Shown: positions 44,346 to 63,508, counted from the first letter of the stretch. The stretch: DNA of 64,000 bases from Vitellaria paradoxa (GCA_019916065.1 CM034241.1:682001-746000); one strand, 5' to 3'. Notes: generated by a model from the sequence alone, not told the origin. Made by a program: numbers and translations.

Positions 44346-46554
44346 TTACTTTAGGGATTTGACCTGGGATTGAAGTGAATCCCTCGGGTTAAATTTTTTT
44401 TTTTTTTTTTAAGTCTAGTAGCGGTCGGCCTGATGTGTCAATTGGTGGGTGGGACCTTTTGATCTCTGCCAATGCCCCCAACCAACTCACTGATCTTGAC
44501 TATTCAACAGAGTAAGTGACAGTGGAGGAAAAAAACAAATCAGAAATCTCGCGTAGAGTTGCTTAATTGGCAAATGCATTGGTAGAAAAGGGTGTTTTCT
44601 AAGAGGCAGTTGCAATCAATGACATAATATGGTGGTTTTAGGGTAGATTAATTAATCCTCGGACGACATTTGTGGGTATGAAAAATATATTAGAATTAAT
44701 TAATAACATGATGTGATGGGTATATTTTTGAAATTAAAATATATATTTTAATAAGTGTTTTAATTGAAAATTATAAACACAAAAGATATTCATATCATTC
44801 TAGTAATTTATTCTGAATTTGAGTTTTGGTTGCTATATTTATAGAAAATTCGAAATGCAATTATCATCATCATTAATGTCATCATGTGATTTGGATTGGA
44901 AAACGAAAATTGCATTCTAAAAGGCAAAAGATATTTGTGGGTATGAACGAAAAGGCGAAGTTGGTGTAAAGAGTTGTGAAGTACTGTTTCTGTGTGTATA
45001 TATTATATGTTTGTATAATCCCATGTTGTTAATTCATCTCTTCTCCTTGAAATGCAGTAATTAAACAAGGGTATTGCTGCTAGAGGGATGGGGGAATCCC
45101 AGCTGTTAAATATGAACCACCAAAAATTCCTTTGAAGCAAAGCTTGAGTCCTCCTTATGTATTATGTGATGGTGAAGCAAGAGGTTATCTATGATTTCTG
45201 TCCCACAGAAAAAGAAATAACAACAAAAACGGGTGGCAGTACAACTCATAAAGGTCTGCCTTCACATGCATTGTATGCAGAGAGAGAGAGAGAGAGAGAG
45301 ACTGAGAAAGACTTGTTGGATAATTAATGAAGACTGACCAGGTAGATCAAATAATGCAGTATGCAATTAAATTTGACGATCATCTGTATATACACAGGTA
45401 TTGCTGTCAAAAGAAGATTGAGAACCACATTTAAGGTTTGCAGATCTTTTCTCAAAAGCAGCAAAGTAATACTTCCAATGGACAACACACGTGATAGAGT
45501 TCAGACCTTTCCTCCTCCCCCCCCCCCCAATATATGAGGATGCAATTGCCCTCTCTCTCTCTCACAAGTTCATGGGAGGTTGGTAGCTCCCGTTGTGGCT
45601 AACAAGTGGTAACCCTACTTTTTCTACCCCCTTTTTGTGGGACAATTGGTTTCCTGCTTTTTCCACCATTCCCAAACTAACCCCCTTGAACTGGTTGATT
45701 AATCACTGTTGAAAATTTAACAGCCTCAACTCTGTGGCACATCAAATTCCAACTCTCATGCTCTTTAGCTTCAGAACACGAGAGGGACACTACTCTCAGC
45801 CCGAATGAAGATCTGATCCCTGTGCTTAATTTAGAGCCACAAACACCACAAGAGCATAACAAACGCGACCTATTTGAGTTGAGGCTCCTCCAAAAGGCAC
45901 AACAATAACCCCTTTTGCAGCCTTTTGTCTGCTGTACAAAGGCCAACAATATGCATATAAATTTTATCATTCACAACTTTGTTCCAAGAGGTGAAACGGG
46001 AAATTCAAATCCCCTTTCTTGAGGCTGCCTCCTCAAGGAAATAATTCTCACAGGAAAAAAGGGGGGGGGGAGTGGGGCTGAAATGAAAAGTTTCTCAATG
46101 AGTGAGTCAAATAATTGTGCAACAAAAGCGTGTGTGGATCCAACCTGCTAATCATAAGGCCGTAAACCCATCAGTTTGTAAACACCACCATAGTATTCCC
46201 TGCATTAAGCCAGGTACCTAACAGATAAAAAGTGCAAAACTCTCTCCAAAATATCGAATTATAGAACAGACACTGAAGCATCAATGTTAAAAACACAGCA
46301 CATGAAAACATAGTAGCTCTAAAAGAAGAAAAAATTTAAGATGAACGATAACTGCAAAGAGGGCAATATTACTGATAACTGTAAAAACACTGCATTAACT
46401 GAGTTGAAGCAATAAATGTTCCGATGAATCAATCCAACAAACGTTTATATCAATGCAGTGAACCATAATACCAAGTAAACAAGAAACCATTTCACATCAA
46501 CATACAATCTCATTAGCATGAGAACCCGTTGCCATTACATTTTTCTACTTCTCA
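44346..46554. other. Intergenic spacer downstream of RPT3
   Basis: No convincing gene. A GA microsatellite lies at 45279-45301, with C runs at 45520 and G runs at 46060. The 97-codon frame at 45677-45970 has no recognised homology. The part near 46200-46554 is probably the RPT3 3' UTR and flank. Confidence 0.5.
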
Positions 46555-52671
<6,117 letters not shown>

Positions 52672-52916
52672 TGTTGCCTACCCTTCTCTCTCCTCTTTTG
52701 CTGCTGCTGCTTCCTTCCTGACTTTGTTCCCACGAAACGAAAGAAAGAGTTTGTGATTTTTTTCTTTTTCTATTTTCAATTTAATTTGTTCTTTCTATTG
52801 GGTATGGGCTTAACATAATAATGGATTTCAAACGTCAATTCGGTTTTTTTTTTTTTAAACTGGGCCGATCTAAAGTTCATCTTCAATAATTTGGGCCCTA
52901 ATAAATTTTTAAAATT

Positions 52917-53070
52917 TTATTAAGGCTCTGTTTAATTTGTTGTAAGTTTCTAAATATTTTTAAAAATTTTTAAAAATTATTTACCTTTTATTTTACTATA
53001 CGAATTACGAACTTATAATTTACCTCACTTTATTACATTTTTTATCACTTCAAACACAACCTACATAGTT
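52917..53070. repeat. MITE-like repeat (family A), next to the inverted duplicate
   Basis: It starts TAAGGCTCTGTTTAATTTG and ends ATCACTTCAAACACAACCT, with the interior TATACGAATTACGAACTTATA shared with copies at 11237 and 40159. It lies between RPT3 and the boundary of the duplicated block at about 53096. Confidence 0.6.
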
Positions 53071-53095
53071 CAAATATGATAAAATATAACAAATC

Positions 53096-54234
53096 CAAGT
53101 TCTTGGACACCTCGATGGCTGTAACACTGCTTGTTTATTCTTTGGGTTTGTACGTAGGAGTTCTTTAGCTTTTGTCAACAGTGAAATACAAGCAATCACA
53201 CCTGAATTTTATTCAAAATATCACTTTAAGAACTTTTTTTTTTTTTAAATTATAACAAATAAGGATTTGAGCTTCTCACCGGCTAAAGATGTCCCCTCAA
53301 GAACTTGTTTACTTCCGAAATTAATAATTCAAGGATTATTTGATTTACTAAATTTTACTAAAAGTTATAAAAAAAATTACAAAAAATCATCAAATTCTTT
53401 TAATTAAATTTTGTCACGTGTCATTTTTACACAAACTTTTTTAATTTTTTTCCATCCAAATACCCCCTTAAGTGAAGGGGGCATTACAAGTAATAAAAAG
53501 TTCAGATTCTTAATTGTTTAAAAGAAAATGTCTTCAAGTGAAATTTCAAATACAAGACAGAGATATTTGTCCATGAAATATATTCAAACGTCATAAGAGT
53601 CCTTTATACAGTGATATTTTGAAATGGTTGATTGTTTAAGACACGTGGGTATATTTGCAATTGTATAAAATTATATAAAATAATATAAAATTATAAAAAT
53701 AAATATCTCGTAATTTGTATAGTGAATGAAAAATTTTAATTTTACTATCTCGTAATTCATGTTTATAGAAATTTGCAAGATTTTATTTATTTTAGGAAAG
53801 CACCAAACGGAGCCATTATTATGAGTCTTATTTATCGGAGTTCCAATTAGTCAGGAATAAGTCTTATTTATCAGAGTTCCAATTATTCAGGAATTATTTT
53901 CTCCAGTTTCCTGTTCTGGTTTCCAAAATTGTTCTCCAATTGTTGCTTACCAGAAAGCTTTGCAGTGTTTCCGCGTTTTTCTAAATCAAACAAATCCAAA
54001 ACATCAACAACTGCATCGACTATCGAGCTCATCAGTCACTGATAATGTATATCAAATCTTGCGCCAAGAAAAGACTAATTTATGCTTTTTCCATTGTATA
54101 ACAAAATCAAGTACCAAAAAAAGGGATTGAATGTAAATTTTAGCAGTACATGGTCTGACCGAACGGCTAACCTCTGTGTTTGTATAGAAAAGATCAACTA
54201 TACAGCCCATTTGGATCTTTCTCTGACCTACTAA
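53096..54234 (-). repeat. Duplicated block, right copy (inverted partner at 4916-5992)
   Basis: This block is the reverse-oriented counterpart of 4916-5992. Its left end (GTTCTTGGACACCTCGATGG) is the end of a receptor-like kinase frame read on the plus strand, immediately cut off. It holds no other kinase sequence. It lacks the SINE of the left copy and has its own MITE insertion and a 37-bp tandem duplication (GTCTTATTTATC...AGTTCCAATTA). Confidence 0.85.
53652..53823. mobile_element. MITE-like insertion private to the right duplicate
   Basis: The AT-rich insert ends in AAGCACCAAACGGAGCC and shares TTGTATAAAATTATA and TAATTCATGTTTATAGAAAT with 11043-11195. In the left duplicate the flanking sequences are joined directly (AAGACTCGTGACATGTC), so this copy inserted after the duplication. 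Confidence 0.6.
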
Positions 54235-54288
54235 ACATGGAATTACTTCTGAGTCTTGATAATATATCAATTAATGATTTGTCCCAAA

Positions 54289-57200
54289 TTAATTGTGGGA
54301 ATTTAGTGTGCCCGATTTCACAGAGCTCTTATTTACCAAATCAGCCCCACTAACATATCTAGCAACAAAAGATATTAATCGGAAAGGAGCCCCAATTAGC
54401 GGAGCATCCGTAAGAGAGACATCCATCTCTTCCTGATCATCATGGATGGATTGTAACTGTTGATTCCCATCATCATTCTCATCCAGTGGAATCTGCACAA
54501 TTTCTCCGGAGTCAACGGTTACTGGAGAGCTCAATGTTACAGCAGTGTCCTGGCCATAATCATATCGACTGCCTTCTCCCTCAGCTTTAATGACGACATC
54601 TTCCAAGGACCCCAACTGCTCACTTGATAAATATGCCCCACTCAATTTAGGCATGAAATGACCAGCAACGCGCCCAGTGTCGTTGCTGGAGTGCTCATTA
54701 GCAACCCAATTCCTTTCATCTTTATTCGCATGGTCATTATCACCGCCATTCCTTTCATCTTTATTCAGGACATCTTCCTGGGAATTCATTGTCTGACCAT
54801 TAAACTTCCCTCTAAATTCAGCCGTAGGATCAAGAACACGGATGGTTTGAGCAGTTCCTACCACAAGCTCAGATCCAACAGCTGGAGAAAGGTCAGCTGT
54901 TACACCCTGTTGATCAAGTTCTGCATTTAGTCCGTTCACCTGAAACAGCATATAGCCTGAGCGTTGATTAAACCAAATAAAAGAATTGTGCAGAAAATTG
55001 AACTTGATTTAGGAAAAACTATATATCTACAAAAACCAAAAACATTGTTATTATAGCTCATATTCGTTACACTAAAGCTCCAGTAAACCAATGAAGATAA
55101 GCTTGAAAAGTCTGGCCGGTTGTCATATCTGTTGGGAAGCTCGCTGGCAATCATCGAGAGCTACACAATGGAGGCCTAAAGCACGCTGGGAGTCACTAGC
55201 TAGCATGTCCCAACGAGAGATGTGATTTTTGTTTTTTTGCAGAGCCCTTCAAGAATCCAATTTTGGCTAGGTTTTTGGTTTCCTATATAAGGAAACATGG
55301 TATAATAATTTGTAGAAGGTTCAAAAAGTTTTCTAAGGCTTGGGAGAGAGAAAAACGAAGAGTAATGTGAGGAGGCTTCAAGGCTTTTTCTTGTTATCTT
55401 GTAACTTCACTACATTTTTGGAGCTTTTGAATAGAAAATCAGATATACTGTACCTGTCAAAATAGACAAATTGTCGAACCATGTAAATCTTGTGTTCTAA
55501 TTATTGCTTTTCAGTTGTCTTTGCATATATTCATCATAATTGCATAGGATATATCTAAATTCCACACAACAAACATGTAAACATTTAGATGCCCTGGAAT
55601 ATCTACATGTATCGTCTCATCCTTGCCTTGACAATTCCATCCAAATCTAGTATGGAACAGGTAACAAAAGTCCAATGTGCAAAGATGAACAAAACTAACC
55701 CATGCCAGCTAAACAGCAAATCATCATCTTTGCCTTTGACCTTCTCATTTTTAATCCTATTATATCTAAAATCTATAAACGTATAGTTTATCACCTTCTC
55801 AACAATTTCCGCATTTTGAGAGACCAGTTGCTCAACATGTTTCTGTGAGGCTTTTGTCATAGTATTCATGTCCTCACTTCCAGAAGTGTGCTACAGTAGA
55901 AATACAGTGGGTGAAAATATCAGCATAAGAAGAGAGGAATTAGAGCAAGGTGAAAATATGTTCAAAATAAAATTTTCAATTGTGAAAAATGGCAGAATTA
56001 GTATCCATAACTTTATATTCTCTCCACATATTACAAGAGTGAACACATCTCATTCATCTTAAAGCACGCTTTGTAATTAATTATTTGCTCCGTCAAACAG
56101 CATAATTCGAGAATAAACAACTGGGAGATAGAAACATAAAATAAAATGATAACGAAATGAAACTTAATACAGATGCCAATTTAGTGTGAAGTGTGTAATC
56201 CACCAATTTAAGAGTCCAAACTCCAAAAGCCCACTAAAATGAAAAAGGCAATGCCACGCCAGATAACATCACCAGAAAGTTCCAAAACAAAATGATGCGT
56301 CTAAATGTGGGCTTATAAGAAAATAAAAAATCAAACTAATGCTTATTTAAAAAGCTGCCACTGCCGCATCACTATGCTGCTAGGGTTTTCTTATTCTACT
56401 TTATGGCAGAACAGCATTTTCTCAAATGAAAAAGCCATACTGACAGATAATCCACGACTCCATATTAACTTTAAACTCATTATCTCCATAAGATCGAGAT
56501 CTAAGGATTGAATTTAAATTTCAATTATGGGCTTTCACTAGCATCCACTATACGGGAGTTGGGAAATGCACAATTTTTGCATCACTGAACAATATCGATG
56601 CTGATGATAAAGCCAATGATGTAACTCCATGGACTCATCATCTCGCACTGTTGATAGCAAAACTTGTCATCAGTATAATTACCATCCAAATAAAACTTAT
56701 AGGGGGATGACGAGAGGCACTAGAAGTACATACTAAAATTCCCATGCCAACTATTGGAACACGACATCTCAAAGTGGCACGGCAGAAACTGCACCACCTC
56801 TTCAACCATGTATGTCATAGTGGGCCCACAGAACACCCCAAACTCCCAATTATGAACCAGAACAAGATATTATATGATCACTAACCTCCCCAAAACATGC
56901 CAACAAGCTAGAAGAATTAATACAGGAAACAAACAATTGTCCTACCCTTGATGCATGAGAAGAAGCAACACTCTTCTTAAGATTCACAATCTGGGATTGA
57001 AGATCAAACATGCTTTCTGTCAGCAGCTGGTTTTCTCGTAAGAGAGAGTTTCTCGATTCTTCCAACTCCATCACCTGCCAGGCTTTGATTTTAATTTCCA
57101 TATCAGAACAAATACTACTGCTTTCACTAAATGGTTTGTAAATAAGTGATAAGTTCTGCATGGACTATGACTTCACCTCAGCCTTCACAGTAGTAGTCAA

Positions 57201-60200
57201 AAAATAACCACAAATAGAAGGCAATGAGAGTACAAGGATAAAAAGGAAAAAAGGTCATGAAACAAAAGAATCCTAAGGTCATACACTAACCTCAACAGGT
57301 GGCCGCTACAAGCAGAAAAGGCACAGGTAAGATGGGAAATTTAATAAAAATGGCATAAACATCATCTGGCCCATCATCATAGGAAACTTCCAAGCAAAAC
57401 GGACAAACTGGTGAACTTATGTTCCCCACTTTTATATGCATCAAAGCAAATCATGTTCTTAATAATTCAAAAAACAGTGTGTCAAAAACAAAAGCATTTC
57501 TGAAAAAGCACCCCCCCGGGTCACTGACAAATCAACTTCACCTACGAAATATCTAATCTTGGCACCACCAAAATGTTAACCAGCTGTGCATGCACCCAAA
57601 ACAGCTGAGAACCATCAAATTCATTTTGATCAAATTTCATGGAACATTGGTGACCAATTAATTAACCATGTAACTTCTACGCTCACGGACTGCATAGGTT
57701 TGTATCCATATTGACAAACTTTCAGTACATCTGAATTGTGCGGTGCATTTCTAGTTTCTACAGCTATGTACCTGTGCTTGCAGCCTTGTGTTTTCACCAC
57801 TCAGGCGAGCAATTGTTTCATTGCACGAGTTCTGTCAAAGAAGAGTAATAGAAAATCAATGTAGATTAAATAGTATGGAAGCCATTGTTTTTATTTTTAT
57901 GCACATAATTGGAAAGAAAAACAATGCAATGTTAACCATGAGGATAAATTACGTAAGACACAGCAAAAAAATGACTTAACTACATAAATTGTTGACCACC
58001 ATCTTTAAAACACAGCAAAAAAAATGACTTAACTACATAAATTGTTGACCACCATCTTTAAAACCGGGGGGGAAAAAGATACAGGCAAAATCTTAAACAC
58101 ACTTCTGTGGTCGAGGAAATTTAAGAGAAAAACTAAGGAGAACGACAAAAAGGAAGGGGAACTCAATTAATTTTGAGCAAAACCTGAAAGCCACTTGGCG
58201 GAACTGTCATGCTAAGCATGTAACAACATTTCAAGACATAAAAGAGAACAGAAGTTCAAGGACGTCCTTGGAAATGGAACTCCACAACTACTTAATTGTT
58301 CATATGTCAAATGACAAATACTAGTACTTTTCAAAAAAGAAAAGAAAGATACTGGGATTTAAAATACCACAAGAAATTTTGAACGGATATGCCTTGCAAC
58401 AATATAACTAATATAAACATACTTCTTTTTAATTGTGAAACATTATATTAAACTAGAATAAAATGCCAAGCAAATTTGAAACAGTTAACATCAGAAAGTA
58501 ATGAAAGACAACAAAGTGAATTGGGGAGAAAGAAATACATCTATTTAGAAAAATAATAATAACAATCATAATATAAAAAGATAAAAGATTCTGCAAATTA
58601 TAAGTAGATCAGAAATTTTGGTATTGATGCAAATTATAAGTAGATCAGAAATTTTGGTACATGGTTGGTTTCAAGATGGAGCCACTTAGGACCTTTCCCT
58701 ATTCCCTTTTGGTCTCAGTCCTTCGTTCTGGACGAAGCCAAGCTGATACATATGATAGGCGAAGGAAAGACCCTCTATTCCAGTTAAGGAATAGGACAAG
58801 GACTTAAACTTTTATCTGGCTGTAACAGTAGTAGTGGGAAGAGAGACCCTCCTTAACTTCCCCTTTTTTTGTTTAAGGTCTCTTTTCTCTTATCAACTAC
58901 TCTACTTGAGACTCTAAAACTCTCGTTCTACTCTTTACCAGTGTTTATTCAAAGTTAAATAATTTTTTATTGGTGAATGTTCCTTTAATTTTATAGATTA
59001 GGTGTGTTTTTGGTAATTTGTGAAATCTCTAGACATGGGATGTTGGGATTTGATGATCTTTTAGTTTTAATAATACCTTCATTGGCATAATTGGGGTTTT
59101 ATTTATGGCTCTCGTTTAATTTTAGAAATTGAAGATCAAAAATACAAATTATTAATTAGGAAGTAAAAGTCCTATTAGGACAGTGTTCTCAAAAGTTCAT
59201 ACAAAGCCATCCGATTCCCCTGTAGTGAATACATTTAAAAAAAAAAAAAATTATAAAGATTTTGAAGGTCTCTTTAAAGGCACTTCTAACTTTAGGTGTG
59301 AAGCCTGTGGGATCCAATCATCTAACTGTGATGCCTAAAATACTCTACAACCCTTTTCTTCTTTGAATTTCTTCAATTTTAGCTATTAAACCCAAATAAC
59401 CAGAGTTGTTCCGCTGCTTTCGAGGGGCCACAAATCAACCTAGTAGCAAAAGAACACAAGATTACCATTCCCAATGCCCAGACCAGCCCCTTATCGGCCC
59501 TAAAACTTATTATCACCCATGCATGATGTCACGGGCCGACTGATTTTGGCTGAAACAGTATTTTCAACTACCCAATAATTTTAACTTTTTCATTTATACC
59601 TTCTGAAACAATGCCCATGAAGCGACTACGCTATAAGCCCTGTCTAGCCTACTTGAACACCAAGGCAACTATAGTACGCCCGACTAGAATCCAAGACAAG
59701 CTTACTTATGAGACTTCACCCAAGCACTCAGTCTCGTGTGCCATTGTTAGCACAGCCATTGCGCGCCCAAGCTTATCCAATACTCGAACTGGCGATCATC
59801 ATAGTCAATATCCACATAGCAAGGTTCAATGTTAAAATTCTTCAAATGTCACAAGCTTAGTGTTGCACCGCACTAGTGCCTTGACTAAAAACCATTAGCA
59901 CAAGGATGCGCCACACTACAGCCCACCAAGCTATGTGAAAGTACCAAGGCACGCGGCATCCCTTAAGACACACTCATAGCCTAATTAGTTATGAGGAGGT
60001 GCACCCAAGTAAGATATAATTAGGGCAAAATGGATGCACACCCATAACCTCCACATGGCATGCACACACCTGATGCCAAGCCCTCATGGCCAAGACTGAC
60101 GTCACGCCTTTGCCCTAACGGGGGCCACTGTGGCCACCCCACTCCAGGGTGCAAGTGGCTGGCCCCCATACTCTCTACATGGAGTGCTCAATTAGTGCAA

Positions 60201-63002
60201 CTTAGGAAGCAGCCACATGGGAGTGGTAGAGCCAACATGTGGTCCCCTCACGTATATGTTTACTTAAAATTCCTCTAAGCGACGGAAGGAAACATCACCC
60301 TTGCTTAAGGAGTCATAATGGTTCTAGAAAATTCAATTTACCCCCAAATCTCCATCTGTCAACTGTTATAGACTTGTAGACATATAAACCAAATTATAAA
60401 ATATTGAAAAAATGCTAACACCTTCCTAAAGAAAAGTTCCCCGAAATTACGAAAATGCCACTCATGACAGGTCAGCAAGCCTACAGCCCACTAACAAGCA
60501 CAAATGCCCTTATTTCTGCGCCACCTCAAATGCTGATGTCTAAAGTACCACATGCATGACTCATGCTAGAAGGTCAGATCATGACGCATGCGCACCCAAA
60601 AAATAAACTATAAATTTCAGCCCTAAAACTAGGGCATTTTCCTACTGCCATATACCAGTTTCGGGATCACAGTAATAGGAAAGTGGTCGTCGCAACACTT
60701 GTCTTGCATCAAAGATGGAAAAAATAAAAATTATAAAACATTGGAGCGAGAATATAGCTCATATATTGAACCTTATATGAAGAAGAGATGGAAAAGTGCC
60801 AACCATATGTGATGATATAGAGACTAAATTACCAATAGAGTGTTCCCAAGTTACGGAAACTATTTTGCGATTGCGTGTATGTAAAGAAACTCAAAGTGAT
60901 CAGTTGCAGGTGTCAAGAAAAGCAATTGGCTTACCCAAAAAAAAAAAAACTGGAAAAAATAAATACATAGAAGGGAGTTACCTCCTTTTGGACCCAACAA
61001 CCTCTTTCTCCCTCCAACTGTTTGATTTTTCCTTCTAAGCTCACCTGGGAAAATTGTACAAGTTAATTTGTGGATACAAACCACATTCCTGGAGATAACT
61101 TACAAAGTTGTAGAATACTAAACACGTAATAGTAAACACAGAAACAACGAATGCCCAAATAAATAAATAATATTTTATATGAGAGAAGTAACAGTGCAAG
61201 TTACTAATGAAATCAAGAAGCATAAAATGAGATACCCCTTTCACACTCCAAGTGGTTGTTTCGTCCATCAACCGATTAATTTTCTCCTCGAAGCCGGCCT
61301 GCACAAAAAGTATTAGATCACACCAGCTTCCTGAAAATTTCAATAAACCTCAAACCAACTGGTTTGAAAAGCCAAATATTTTAATTTCAGAGATGAGTTT
61401 ATGGGGGTGGCTGTTAAAAAGATAAATGCAGCAGTGATTATACAATATTGTATGGAAAGGAAACTGTTATTTTTATCAAATATATTCTTTTATCCCAACT
61501 TTACCCAAAAAAAAAATGTTTGTCAAAAACAAAATGATGATTTCTAAAATCTGCAATCTTCAAAATAATCCCATCACCCCACTTACTAACCTCTTTCTGA
61601 AGCCAGGAATCTTTCTCAATGTGTAATTGTGAAAGTTTCATCTCCAAAGAAGCCTGTCAGTTATAGATTAGAATAGGTTCATCATTTCACCACAAGATGC
61701 AATACCTTGCCAAAGTTGCTTGTTACATTACCATGCTATTAACCACTAAATTACATTTCAATTACCTCCTTTTGCAGACACGTATCATTTTCTTTTTGTA
61801 AATATTTTATTGTCTCTTCCAAGCTAGCCTGTAAATCGTATAAAAGAACAGATCTTCCATCAGTAATATATTAGAATAGACTCATCATCAGTTCGTCACA
61901 TGACACAAGTAGAAGATGCAATGAGCAGAGAGGTCCATTAGGACTGTAAATTAGTTTAGGAGGCTTGATTTTATCAATGTGGGATATATTCTAACACCTC
62001 CCCAACTCGCATGTGGAGAGACTAACAGGTGCGTAAAAAATAGTGCACAACTGAGAAATTGAGAAGCACAGAAGTACAAGATTAAAAAGGGGACAAGTCC
62101 TCCCAAAACCCAAGCTCAAATACCACGTTTAAGCATCCAACTCAAAACCAATTAACAATGATGAAGAGACTCGCTAGGATCTTATACTGAAAGGCTTGAA
62201 TTTTATCGATGAGGGTATATTCTAAAAATATCACCACCCTATTATTCCCATTAAATTTAATTTCAATTACCTCTTTCTGCAGATGTGTATCATTTTCTTT
62301 TTGTAAATATTGTATTGTCTCCTCCAATCTAGCCTGTAAGTCATACAAAAGAACAAATGTTCCATTAGTTATAGATTAGAATTGACTCACAATCAGTTCA
62401 TCAAATGATGCAAGTAGAAGATGCAACGCATTGCCAAAGTATTTTGTTACATTATCACCTTATTTACTCCCACTAAATTAAATTTTAATTACCTCTCTCT
62501 GCATATGTGTATCATTATCTTTCTGTAAATATTGTATTGTCTCCTCCAATCTAGCCTGTAAGTCATACAAGAGAACAAAAGTTCCATCGGTTATATATTG
62601 GAATTGACTCACAATCAGTTCATCAAAGGATGCAAGTAGAAGATGCAACGTGTTGCCAAAGTATTTTGTTACATTATCAACTTACTTATCCCCACTAAAT
62701 TAAATTCCTATTACCTCTTTCTGCAAATGTGTATCATTTTCTTTTTGTAAATATTTTATTATCTCTTCCAAGCTAACCTGCAAGCATACGAAAAGAAAAG
62801 TTGCTCCATTAGATAACCAGAATGTTAACACAAGTAGAAGAAAACGTAATTCCATATGTTAAAAAGCTAAGCACATCTATAAAGGCTTTTCTTGGCACTA
62901 CCAATATATATTTCTCCCACAAAATTAAATTTACTTTACCTCCTTTTGCATGTGTGTATCATTTTCTTTTTCAAAATTTTTGATTGTATGTTCCAAGCTA
63001 AA
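54289..63002 (-). CDS. Coiled-coil protein built from repeated 63-nt exons (5' end outside window)
   Basis: Twelve exons are visible on the minus strand: eight of 63 nt (62940-63002, 62715-62777, 62493-62555, 62271-62333, 61766-61828, 61591-61653, 61236-61298, 60982-61044), then 57831-57772, 57074-56946, 55890-55795 and 54939-54289. All are phase 0 with GT-AG borders, together 479 residues plus stop. The first eight encode 21-residue units of the type LEETIxYLQKENDT, predicted coiled coil. The middle exons continue with NETIARLSGENTRLQAQ and RENQLLTES. The last exon is acidic and ends in a conserved-looking hydrophobic APLIGAPFRLISFVARYVSG. I do not recognise the family with certainty; a cytoskeletal or Golgi-type tether is possible but is a guess. 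The start lies beyond 64000. Confidence 0.75.
57832..60981. other. 3.15-kb intron of the coiled-coil gene with unidentified inserts
   Basis: A 53-bp tandem duplication (GACTTAACTACATAAATTGT...) lies at about 57958-58065, and a 39-bp one (CAAATTATAAGTAGATCAGA...) at about 58596-58660. About 59340-60640 is markedly GC-richer, with ACGGGGGCCACTGTGGCCAC near 60118, and resembles decayed retroelement sequence. It contains only short frames (59611-59835, 60060-60278) without recognised homology. Confidence 0.5.
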
Positions 63003-63264
63003 CTGTAATTTATATAATACAAAACAAAAAATAAATAAATAAATAAAGGGAGGTCAAAATTTTTTAAATGAAAAAAAATGGATAAAAGCAAAAACAACAG
63101 ATAGGCTAATCAATAAGATTGATGAAGTAGTAATTAATGCAAAAACAACTAATTGGAAAGCAATAATCATGCTTTTATCCCCATCAAACAACCACCAAGT
63201 TAGCAAAACAAAAGGAAAATGCAATTCATACAATAAATAAAAAGAACAACCACAGAGTCCTATG

Positions 63265-63390
63265 ATGCTTTACCAATGTACAAAGCTCCTGCATTACAGG
63301 GCCTAGGGAGGATTAGATGTAGGTAACTTTCCTTCTGCAAGCAAAGAGACTGATACTAGGGTTCGAACCCTTGAACCTAGGTCTTAATGT
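63265..63390 (-). mobile_element. Au-type SINE fragment in the coiled-coil gene
   Basis: On the minus strand GGGTTCGAACCC is followed by AGTTACCTACATCTAATCC, a CTAGGCCCTGTAATGCAGG segment and AGCTTTGTACATTGG, as in Au SINEs and the copy at 50595-50715. It lies between the stop-bearing exon and the rest of the array and explains the wider spacing there. Confidence 0.75.
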
Positions 63391-63445
63391 AACAACCTTG
63401 TCGAATTACCAATATACTGCGTCCAATAAATTACATTTGTATTAC

Positions 63446-63508
63446 CTATTTATGTAAGCATTTATCATTTTCCTTTTGAAATTTTTTGACAGTCACTTTC
63501 AAGCTAAC
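63446..63508 (-). pseudogene. Stop-bearing copy of the 63-nt exon
   Basis: It keeps the 63-nt length, an AG before and GTAAT after, and reads VSLKVTVKKFQKENDKCLHK followed by TAG, where other copies have GAG as the last codon. Inclusion would end translation. It is either a skipped relic or a regulated poison exon; sequence alone cannot tell. Confidence 0.75.

Larger units (their letters stand above)
60982..63508 (-). repeat. Tandem exon array, 63-nt units
   Basis: Nine exon-sized units of exactly 63 nt lie between 60982 and 63508. Four share nearly equal spacing (starts at 63002, 62777, 62555, 62333; steps of 225, 222 and 222 bp), and their introns are also similar (ATGCAAGTAGAAGATGCAA, TATTTTGTTACATTATCA). 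So whole exon-intron units were duplicated in tandem. Older units at the 60982-61828 end have diverged in sequence and spacing. Confidence 0.9.

Noticed and set aside
45677..45970. 97-codon Cys-rich minus-strand frame
   Set aside because: No signal peptide, conserved spacing or homology that I recognise, and it lies in a repeat-rich flank.
53096..53160. A second receptor-kinase gene next to RPT3
   Set aside because: Only the last few codons and the 3' flank are present; the sequence before them is a MITE and the RPT3 leader.
59611..60278. Two plus-strand frames of 72-74 codons
   Set aside because: They are antisense to the host gene within a decayed GC-rich insert and have no recognisable homology.
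63355..63375. tRNA gene suggested by GGTTCGAACCC
   Set aside because: There is no cloverleaf around it; the surrounding sequence matches an Au SINE read on the minus strand.
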